Positions 1 to 6,569 of a DNA stretch of 64,000 nucleotides are shown here, in pieces. Position numbers and translations under genes: made by a program. The stretch covers positions 6,426,845-6,490,844 of the forward strand of contig OX639973.1 in the NCBI GenBank assembly GCA_951828385.1, given 5' to 3'. The notes under the pieces are model-generated. The model was not told where the DNA came from. It did no database searches and was given only the letters and a program-made list of their open reading frames with translations. This DNA comes from an uncultured Poribacteria bacterium (GTDB lineage: Bacteria > Poribacteria > WGA-4E > WGA-3G). Each line of letters starts with the position of its first letter. The first letter of the stretch is position 1.

Positions 1-178
1 AATGCGATATGAACACTTCGCATTCAACACACCGGGTTGGGTGGATGCAGAAATCTCTCTATCTGAATTCGCGGGTGAAACCATATTATTGGAATTAGTA
101 ACCGACGCTGTGGAAAGCGCAACCTGTGACTGGGCACACTGGGCGGATATGTTTATTACCGCTAAAGAAAATTGGTAA
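1..178 (+). CDS. C-terminal fragment of a probable carbohydrate-binding or glycosidase-like protein (cut by the window edge)
   Basis: A frame open from the window edge ends at TAA 176-178 and gives about 58 residues. The text W-V-D-A-E-I-S-L-S-E-F-A-G-E-T-I-L-L-E-L-V-T-D followed by D-W-A-H-W-A-D resembles the last beta strands of NPCBM-like or jelly-roll modules, which commonly read 'vdlsayaGqtvrLrlvtd... DwaywgdprI'. The ATG at position 2 is probably internal because the module would be incomplete without residues upstream. The parent enzyme cannot be named from this tail. Confidence is good that this is coding, low for the family. Confidence 0.5.
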   Translation, partial: MRYEHFAFNTPGWVDAEISLSEFAGETILLELVTDAVESATCDWAHWADMFITAKENW

Positions 179-353
179 TTTTTGTTTTTTACTAAGCAAT
201 ATTAAATAATAATCTTCCGATTTTTTCGGCAGATGACGACACCGAGCTCGCAGGGGGTTTTTGCTTGGGTGTTCTTCAGGGTTTCCCCGCCCGATAGCGA
301 TGGACAAAGCGTTGAACTGACGTTAATCAACTTCTTGACGAGAGGAACCCTGC

Positions 354-1784
354 TTAATCAAACCTAAATCCTGTCCGGAATTCACCCAAGACGGCAATGC
401 CACCACCGTAAAACACCACCGCCAACGGGATCAATACCCAAACCGACAAAATCCCCTTCAACCACACTAAACCGATACCCATTACACCAGAGAGAAAGAC
501 TGCTTTCAAAAGCGTCGGCAGTATCGGAAATGTTTTCCGAAATTTAACGATATGTCTTGAGATATAGCCAAGCCCAACGACAAGCACGTACGCTTCGCTG
601 ATGACCATCGCGATCGCTGCACCCACATGGCTAAAACGCGGGATCAGATATAGATTCAGGCAGATGTTCAAGAATGCGGTCGTCCCCATGAGTACTGAAA
701 AAGCACGCCGTTTATCTGTCGCTCGTAATACCGCCAGCACTGCCGTCGTTAAAAAGAGAAGTCCACCTGACCAACTGAGCCATTGAAGTGCCATTGTGAT
801 TTTACCGACTTCATCCGATGTGTAAGTCGAAAATAAGACCCTCGTAATTTCAGGAGATAGTGTTGAAAGCCCAACAGCGAACGGAAATCCGCACAGTACC
901 ATCCATCGCATACTGAACGTGTACGCACTTGGAAATCTGCCCTTTTCTCTCTCCCAAGCACGAGAGAGCACTGGAAACATCGCACCCATCATGAACGCGC
1001 CCGGTAGAATCGTGAAGGCATTGACAATCGTATACGGCAACCCATACCACGTATTGGCATCTAAGCCTTCTGAACTGAGTTTTGATAGCATGATCGCATC
1101 TACACGAAGATAGAGCAGATTGAAGAGATTACCGACCGCAAACGGTAACGCCTGCTGCATCAGCATCTTTATGGTCTCTCGGCTCGGTTGAAAGCGGAGT
1201 GGAATGAAACGGAGACGGGTGAACCCAACACTCAAGATTAGGTTAATGCAACTTGCTACCAACATTACTTGACAAATAGTCACCAGTCCATATCCAAATA
1301 GGATCGCACCACCGCTGATTAAGAGAAACGTACCACGCTCAGCAATCACGGTGAATGCCTCATATTTCAACGCCTCGTGTGCGCGGAAGACGCATCGGTA
1401 CAGCTGCGCAATGGAATTGGTGATCTCTGCCAATCCTAAGAAAATTATCATATCTACGATTATCGGGGTATAGAGGAAGATACCGCTGACAAGCATGATC
1501 GCATAAGCGATGATCGACAGAATCCCGCGAACGATGAGCGCGTTACCGAGGTAATGCCGCGTCTGCTGCAGATGTAGCGTCATTTCCCGGATGAGTGGGT
1601 TTTGGATACCGAGTTCTGTCAGAATCGCAATTAGGTTCGTGAGCGCGATTGCAACAAAATAGCCGCCTAACTCCGTTTCAGTAAAATAACGTGGCATTAA
1701 CCAAAGCGTTATCACAAATGAGCCGAGGCGGCCGATAAGGTGTGCACTAAGGAGACTGGAGGTGTTTTTAAAGATACGGTTCAT
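354..1784 (-). CDS. Polysaccharide flippase, MOP superfamily (Wzx/RfbX-like)
   Basis: This 476-residue integral membrane protein has about 12-14 hydrophobic segments over its whole length. It starts 'MNRIFKNTSSLLSAHLIGRL', the usual opening of polysaccharide biosynthesis flippases, and has the 'YFVAIALTNLIAILTELGIQNPLIRE' type first loop (cited in part). Family knowledge says such proteins flip lipid-linked glycans across the inner membrane. The ATG lies 5 bp after the TAG stop of the redoxin gene, and its ribosome site (AGGG) is inside that gene, so translation is probably coupled. No sugar synthesis genes are adjacent, so the substrate is unknown. Confidence 0.85.
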   Translation of the reverse strand: MNRIFKNTSSLLSAHLIGRLGSFVITLWLMPRYFTETELGGYFVAIALTNLIAILTELGIQNPLIREMTLHLQQTRHYLGNALIVRGILSIIAYAIMLVSGIFLYTPIIVDMIIFLGLAEITNSIAQLYRCVFRAHEALKYEAFTVIAERGTFLLISGGAILFGYGLVTICQVMLVASCINLILSVGFTRLRFIPLRFQPSRETIKMLMQQALPFAVGNLFNLLYLRVDAIMLSKLSSEGLDANTWYGLPYTIVNAFTILPGAFMMGAMFPVLSRAWEREKGRFPSAYTFSMRWMVLCGFPFAVGLSTLSPEITRVLFSTYTSDEVGKITMALQWLSWSGGLLFLTTAVLAVLRATDKRRAFSVLMGTTAFLNICLNLYLIPRFSHVGAAIAMVISEAYVLVVGLGYISRHIVKFRKTFPILPTLLKAVFLSGVMGIGLVWLKGILSVWVLIPLAVVFYGGGIAVLGEFRTGFRFD

Positions 1785-1789
1785 CTGCC

Positions 1790-2665
1790 CTAAAGCTGCG
1801 AGAGTTGTTCAAGAATCAGTGCTCGATCCGGACGGTCGGAATTCCTCTCACCGATATAGAGCCATTTCAGGTTACCCTCTTTATCGATTAAGAATGTCGC
1901 GGGTAGGTACATATCCTGCCGGTGGAAGTGATAAGGTTTAACGATGCCATAAGCCTCATGGACAGAGGAACCCGGATCCGCAAGCAACCGGATGTCCATT
2001 GTTTCGGGGTCCTTAAATTTCGCTATGACGGAGATCGGCTCCGGTTTAATCGTTACAACGACGGTATCGTATTTTTCGTCGAATAGTTTTCGGTCGGTCG
2101 CAAACTGCGCCGTATAGTTGGCACAGACCGGTCAGTAAGTCTGAAGCAGTAGACTAACGAGGATGTTCTTTTTTCCCTTATAGTCTGAGAGCCTGAACGC
2201 TGTTTCGCCATCTGCTTCGGTGAGGTTAAAATCCGGGGCAGGCGAACCAATAAATAACGGTATATCCCGTTTGAGTTTGGCGAGTTCCTTTCTGATTAAG
2301 TCGTCTGTGACGACCAGATCTTTTTCCGTGTTTTTCCATCGTACATAGCCTGATTTATCAATGATAACCAGCCCTTCTTCTCCCGGATCGGGCACTTCTC
2401 GCCATGCTAACAAGATGTCAAATCTTGCTTTGTATTCTTCCACAAGTTTCATGTCGATCGACTTATGATCAGGGTCGGAATAATGGGCAACCAACAGATT
2501 TACTTTTCCATGAAAGAGTGCTGTGTATTTAAGATCTTTGGCGAGTGCAGAGTCAAACACACGGTCACCGACTTCCACGCCGTGTGCAGCTACAATAACG
2601 TCTGCCAAGAGCATCGCGGCGAGAATCGGCATGAGTAAGTATCTATGAAAATGTGCAAATAGCAT
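1790..2665 (-). CDS. Putative selenocysteine-containing exported redoxin (AhpC/TSA-like, UxxC motif)
   Basis: Reading through one in-frame TGA (2132-2134) gives 291 residues. The start at 2665 has GAGGAG seven bases upstream and opens a signal peptide or membrane anchor (residues 1 to about 28). Residues 30-135 look like a first, degenerate thioredoxin-like half. Residues about 140-291 are a standard AhpC/TSA redoxin with 'GSPAPDFNLTEADGE', then 'LLLQTY-U-PVCANY' and 'YLPATFLIDKEGNLKW'. The TGA is residue 178 and is followed by P-V-C, so it replaces the first cysteine of a C-x-x-C redox site. Coding continues without a gap for 113 codons to TAG. The gene sits between tsaB and the flippase. 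The alternative is a pseudogene with a chance stop, but the stop falls exactly on the catalytic residue. Confidence 0.75.
2095..2130 (-). promoter_or_regulatory. Candidate bacterial SECIS hairpin just after the in-frame UGA
   Basis: On the minus strand the RNA directly after the UGA can pair as CGGTC/GACCG (lower stem, 2126-2130 with 2095-2099) and TGTGCC/GGCGCA (upper stem) with an 8-base loop. A competing small helix CGCA-GTT-TGCG (2099-2109) puts a G-U-containing loop about 27 bases after the UGA, the position and loop type expected for bacterial SelB-binding SECIS elements. Only one of the two folds can form at a time. The pairing is read directly; the function is inferred. Confidence 0.5.
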
Positions 2666-2690
2666 AAAATATCTCCTCAAGTGTTTTGGG

Positions 2691-3371
2691 TCAATAGAGT
2701 CCAACCCTAACGTAGTTCGGCACTAAGGTCCAGTAGTCATCAATATCGCCGTTGTGTAGACGCTGCGCGCCGAGGTGAGCGATGGTCGCACCGCGTGGGA
2801 CGTTGAAAATAGCATCGGCAAAGCAGGCTTTTTCACCAAGCCTTTCGCGGACTGCATCCCCGTATGTCAACAATCCGTCACCAACGAAGTTAATAGCGCG
2901 ATCTGGAGAAATATGCGTATCAAGATGATCAAGGAAAGCATCAAGTGATACGCAGAGATCCTCACTGAGACGTTGCCATTCCGTGCCGCCTTGAAAAATA
3001 GCACCGTAGACTTCACTCCGCCGGGCATCGAGAAGTGGGCAGATAATACCGTATGTCCATCGGAGGTTATAGGCAACAGCCTCCAAGGTGGAAATGCCGA
3101 CAATCGGTTTATCGAGGGCGTAACAGAGGGATTTAATCGTTGCAACGCCGATACGGATACCGGTAAACGAACCGGGCCCGATACCGACTGTACATCCGTC
3201 TAAGTCTGCTGCCGTAATATCGCTCCACTTTAAGACCGTATCAATCGCAGGCATGAGTCTCGAGGAGTGCGCTTGCACAATATTGAGGGTATGTTCCGCC
3301 GCTAAGTTATCGCCATCTATTAAGGCGACGCTGCCAATCGGCGTTGAAGTATCAATACCTAAAATTTTCAT
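2691..3371 (-). CDS. tsaB: tRNA threonylcarbamoyladenosine biosynthesis protein TsaB
   Basis: The 226-residue product begins 'MKILGIDTSTPIGSVALI', continues with 'AHSSRLMPAIDTVL' and 'GIGPGSFTGIRIG', the hallmark motifs of TsaB (YeaZ), an ASKHA-fold partner of TsaD in making the t6A base at position 37 of ANN-decoding tRNAs. Length is normal for the family. TsaB acts in the cytoplasm with TsaD and TsaE, neither of which is in this window. The stop codon lies 25 bp before the ATG of the redoxin, so the two genes, plus the flippase, probably form one transcript. Confidence 0.95.
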   Translation of the reverse strand: MKILGIDTSTPIGSVALIDGDNLAAEHTLNIVQAHSSRLMPAIDTVLKWSDITAADLDGCTVGIGPGSFTGIRIGVATIKSLCYALDKPIVGISTLEAVAYNLRWTYGIICPLLDARRSEVYGAIFQGGTEWQRLSEDLCVSLDAFLDHLDTHISPDRAINFVGDGLLTYGDAVRERLGEKACFADAIFNVPRGATIAHLGAQRLHNGDIDDYWTLVPNYVRVGLY

Positions 3372-3444
3372 TGGAATTCGACTAACAATTCTGAGCCAGA
3401 CTCGTTCCTCTGTTCACCCCTTTTATAAAATAGTACTCATGGAA

Positions 3445-3475
3445 GTCCCGAAGGGATTTCAAAACCCTCCGGGAC
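3445..3475. repeat. Intergenic hairpin between the LamG gene and tsaB
   Basis: The arms GTCCCG-A-AGGG and CCCT-C-CGGGAC enclose a 9-base loop. There is no U-run on either side, so it is not a classical intrinsic terminator. It may be a REP-like dispersed palindrome or a processing site between two minus-strand genes. Confidence 0.45.
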
Positions 3476-3504
3476 ATCTAACACGAGAACTAATATCCAA
3501 ATAT

Positions 3505-4287
3505 TTATCTCGTTTTCAGTCGTGCCCACGTAGTAGCGAGTTTACCGTGCGCTTCCACGTTAAGCGTGTCGGGTAGCAGTTTTTTTATCTCCGCCTGGCT
3601 GAGAACAGAGGCGTAGATACGTGAATCCTCAATGTGAGCATCGAGATCGCCGGGACCGCCGCCTAAACCACCGTGCCGCTTGCCCCAAATTGCCTCGGCA
3701 TCCTTGTTATCAAAGGACACGAATTGACCAAATGTATAGTCCCCAATTTCGTCACCGTTACGGTATAGCCTCACACGCGCCGTGCCACCATCATCTTCGT
3801 ACGAGATCGCCATCATAATTAGCTCGCCCGTTTTCTTTTCTTCAAACCCGGGTTCCGGATCCTGAGTGCGGTGAAACCATCCGCTACCTGCCATCCAACG
3901 ATGGGGCTGGCGTTCTCCAAAGACAATCGCGTCAAATGTGGGATCGGAGAGGCGGTCAATAGTCAATATCGAGCCTTTCTGGACATCAAGGTCGTCCATG
4001 ATAGCCCACGACACCAACGTCTTTTCTTCTATGTCAGGGCCGTCATATCCACTGGCGATTGCCCACTTACCCAGGTCAACATTCAATTGACCATCCTCGA
4101 TTTTAGCATCCATGAGTGTAATGTCGGCAAAGTTACCCGTAAGATCTTCCAGTTCGACTCCTCGCTCAAATGTCCAATGTCCAACAAGGGTTTCCGCCTT
4201 TTCCCACTGCCCCAATGCGGGTATTGATAAGCTGAGCAGAAGCAGCACAGAGCACACCCAGGTGCCATAGCGTTTCAGGTTCTTCAT
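3505..4287 (-). CDS. Secreted LamG/concanavalin-like domain protein
   Basis: The start at 4287 (GGAGGAGATAACC-ATG) gives 260 residues with a clear signal peptide ending near 'SIPALGQ'. The body has 'LVGHWTFERGVELEDLTGN' and ends 'IEDSRIYASVLSQAEIKKLL', the usual start and finish of LamG/ConA-like jelly rolls, where the last strand reads 'dvriYnraLs..EI..L'. A longer reading frame begins at 4383 but would bury the signal peptide. The C-terminus 'EAHGKLATTWARLKTR' is shared in form with the secreted protein at 42719. The binding target is unknown; such proteins bind glycans or cell-surface material. Confidence 0.8.
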   Translation of the reverse strand: MKNLKRYGTWVCSVLLLLSLSIPALGQWEKAETLVGHWTFERGVELEDLTGNFADITLMDAKIEDGQLNVDLGKWAIASGYDGPDIEEKTLVSWAIMDDLDVQKGSILTIDRLSDPTFDAIVFGERQPHRWMAGSGWFHRTQDPEPGFEEKKTGELIMMAISYEDDGGTARVRLYRNGDEIGDYTFGQFVSFDNKDAEAIWGKRHGGLGGGPGDLDAHIEDSRIYASVLSQAEIKKLLPDTLNVEAHGKLATTWARLKTR

Positions 4288-4523
4288 GGTTATCTCCTCC
4301 ATTGTTAATTCGGGTTGAGATTTTTCCAGAGACCGCTGAAATTCAAATACAGTGTTGCCTTTAGCCATTTTGCGGACTGCCACGGACTCGGAAGCAAAAA
4401 TTCACTTCACAGCGGGCATCCGCTAACAGTATATTCGGACTCAGTATATCACATCCGAGAAAAAAAGTCGTGTTTTTGGGGATTTCTATTTTTTGTGGTG
4501 CTAATGCGTGTGTCGTCCTATTC

Positions 4524-5378
4524 TTAATTCAAGCGAGAAAGTAGTTTGTGGAGGTGTTGTATATTTTGTTCGACTGCTGCGGTGTCCGGCGTTTTCCCCG
4601 CAAGTTGAAGATAGGTCTCAAAAGCAGTGATACTCTCGCCATACGCATGATTCTTGTAATATAAGTAACCGAGTGTACGGTAATCACCAGTAACCTTGGG
4701 CAGCAACCATGTAATGCGTTCAGCCGCGGTGAGGGCTTTATCGTACTGCTCAAGAAGTGTATAGGCACGGGTCAGATTCCGCAAAATACGTGCTAAAATT
4801 TCCTTATCCGTGGCTTCCGCTAACATATTCCGTTCTAACGGTACGTCTTCACCGAAGTTCGCTTGGAGTCTTTCGCGGAGTCTTTCATCATCCATGAACA
4901 TCCCGCTTTCAAACACGTCGAGCAGAATGTCTAAATGTTCACGTCGGTATTTAACAAGGAAATGACTCGGGAAATTTACACCGACGAGCGGGAGCCCAGC
5001 ACGCCTGCCGACTTCAATGTAGACAACGCCTAACGTAATTGGGATACCTGTCTTGTTTTTCAGCACCACGTTAAGGAAGTTATTCCCTAAAGCGTAGTAG
5101 TTATCAATATTTCCAGTGAACCCTTTCTCTTCAAATAGATACCGATTAAGTGCGGCAATATGCTGTTCCGGCAGTGTTGTGCCTTGAATCCGTTCCCGAA
5201 CCGTGTCTGCCATTTTATCCAATTCGTGGAGGCACGCCTCAATGTCAAGTTCAGGGTACTCGCTTTGGGCGATAAGGAGCGCACCTGTTGCAAGCTGCAT
5301 TTCGTCATTATCAAGATTCGCGAAGGCGAAAAATGGATCGCTTTTCGGGGTTTTCTTCATTTTTCTAAAAAAGGGCAA
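4524..5378 (-). CDS. SirB1-like transglutaminase-fold protein with TPR tail
   Basis: The product is 284 residues. Its N-terminal 200 residues carry the SirB1 family pattern: 'NRYLFEEKGFTGN', 'NNFLNVVLKNKTGIPITLGVVYIEVGRRAGLPLVGVN' (in part) and 'PSHFLVKY'. The last 80 residues form TPR-like helices ('DYRTLGYLYYKNHAYGESI'). SirB1 proteins have a transglutaminase-like fold, but their biochemical role is not settled. The catalytic cysteine of true transglutaminases is absent at the expected 'GxCxd' site. A start at Met-7 (5360) is also possible. The gene is divergent from the tRNA-Ala promoter. Confidence 0.8.
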   Translation of the reverse strand: MPFFRKMKKTPKSDPFFAFANLDNDEMQLATGALLIAQSEYPELDIEACLHELDKMADTVRERIQGTTLPEQHIAALNRYLFEEKGFTGNIDNYYALGNNFLNVVLKNKTGIPITLGVVYIEVGRRAGLPLVGVNFPSHFLVKYRREHLDILLDVFESGMFMDDERLRERLQANFGEDVPLERNMLAEATDKEILARILRNLTRAYTLLEQYDKALTAAERITWLLPKVTGDYRTLGYLYYKNHAYGESITAFETYLQLAGKTPDTAAVEQNIQHLHKLLSRLN

Positions 5379-5385
5379 ATTTTTC

Positions 5386-5414
5386 TTGCATTTCTTGGGA
5401 ATGTATAGTATAAT
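5386..5414 (+). promoter_or_regulatory. Promoter of tRNA-Ala
   Basis: TTGCAT (5386-5391) and TATAAT (5409-5414) are separated by 17 bases and lie 17 bases before the tRNA. This is a near-consensus housekeeping sigma-factor promoter. Confidence 0.7.
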
Positions 5415-5431
5415 TAAATAATCTTTACTGT

Positions 5432-5504
<73 letters not shown>

Positions 5505-5510
5505 CTTTTT

Positions 5511-6005
5511 TTATTTTCGCTGCTGCGGTGTTTCATCTGTTTTCTTCCTGGTTTGCGGCTTTGCTATTCTCGGCGGAATACCGTTGTCCAGCACACCTAA
5601 GAGTGTTAAGTGGAGTTGTGCTCGAACCGGCAGCGTCTTAAGCAGCCCCGCCTCGATTTCCTCAATCTGTTGTTGTGTTTCCTTGCGTTTCGTGCGAAAT
5701 TGCACCAGTGTCTTCTGAATCTCTGCCTCTTCGGCGAGCGCATCTTTTGCAAGCCGATTTAAAGTTTTCAAGTCTTCGATGGCTTGAATCTGCTTTTGGC
5801 GTTTCAGTTTCCACAATGTTTCAAGTTCGGTTTGCTGTGCTTCTGTTACACCGAGATCTGCCAAGGTGATGCCTTTCTCGTCTTCATCGCTACTTTTTTG
5901 CGCCCACGCGATAACACCACAGAGTGCAATACATATCAGAGCTCCCAGAGTTCGCTTTATCCAGATGTGTCGGTGTCGCTTTCGTATCCGTTTACCGTCT
6001 TGCAT
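5511..6005 (-). CDS. Small exported Spy/CpxP-like helical protein
   Basis: The 164-residue protein has a basic N-terminus, a signal peptide or anchor (residues 18-36, ending 'VIAWAQ') and then a long, charged, coiled-coil-like helix. 'LADLGVTEAQQTELETL' resembles the LTxxQ motif of Spy/CpxP-type periplasmic chaperones and heavy-metal sensors, and a second partial copy occurs near 'LPVRAQLHLTLLGVL'. The family call is tentative because the rest of the sequence is low in complexity. It runs toward the tRNA gene and ends 6 bp after it. Confidence 0.55.
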   Translation of the reverse strand: MQDGKRIRKRHRHIWIKRTLGALICIALCGVIAWAQKSSDEDEKGITLADLGVTEAQQTELETLWKLKRQKQIQAIEDLKTLNRLAKDALAEEAEIQKTLVQFRTKRKETQQQIEEIEAGLLKTLPVRAQLHLTLLGVLDNGIPPRIAKPQTRKKTDETPQQRK

Positions 6006-6569
6006 GATCTTCCTCCGGCTTTAACATCGAACATGATGTGAATTTACCTATATCATGATAACACGGCAGATAGAGGATGTCAAGGCAAAACCCCAGAACC
6101 ATCAGTGCCATTCAGTTCCCACTAAAAGTAACCAAGCCCCTCTATTTCTTTCTGAAATGCCCCCGACTGATGCCTGAGTGCCCACAATTAATTATCCTAA
6201 GAACTCTAAAATCCTGAAAATCTTGGATCTGAAAATCATAGCAAATTTCATAGCAGCTTCTAATAAACCCGATACTAAATCTCCTCAAAAATCAGTCGTG
6301 GATTAGGTTTTTGGCACTTCATAAAATTCATAACTCTCCAGATTTGCTATGAAAACTGTGAAATTTTACATCCCTTTTCAGCAGTATTAGAGAGGAACGC
6401 AGCCCAACTTGTTCCATACAACCGACAGAAATCGAAAACTGAAGATTCTGCTCTAACAACAATTTTTCCTTGACAAAAAACAACGTATCTATTAGAATTA
6501 CTTATAATACTACGCCTCAAACGGCTTGGACACTACACGGAGAGGCACTCGAATGCAAGGAAGGACTGA
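6006..6569. other. Non-coding spacer with helicase promoter
   Basis: This 560-bp stretch is AT-rich with no convincing reading frame. I see no strong repeat or RNA fold in it. Near the right end TTGACA (6470-6475) and TAGAAT (6494-6499), 18 bases apart, make a likely promoter for the helicase. A separate TATAAT at 6503-6508 lacks a -35 at the right distance. Confidence 0.5.

Noticed and set aside
2132-2134. Reassignment of TGA to an amino acid throughout the genome
   Set aside because: TGA terminates several clear genes in this window, including purD, the polyprenyl synthase, the SDR and the metallophosphoesterase, with no conserved text after the stop.
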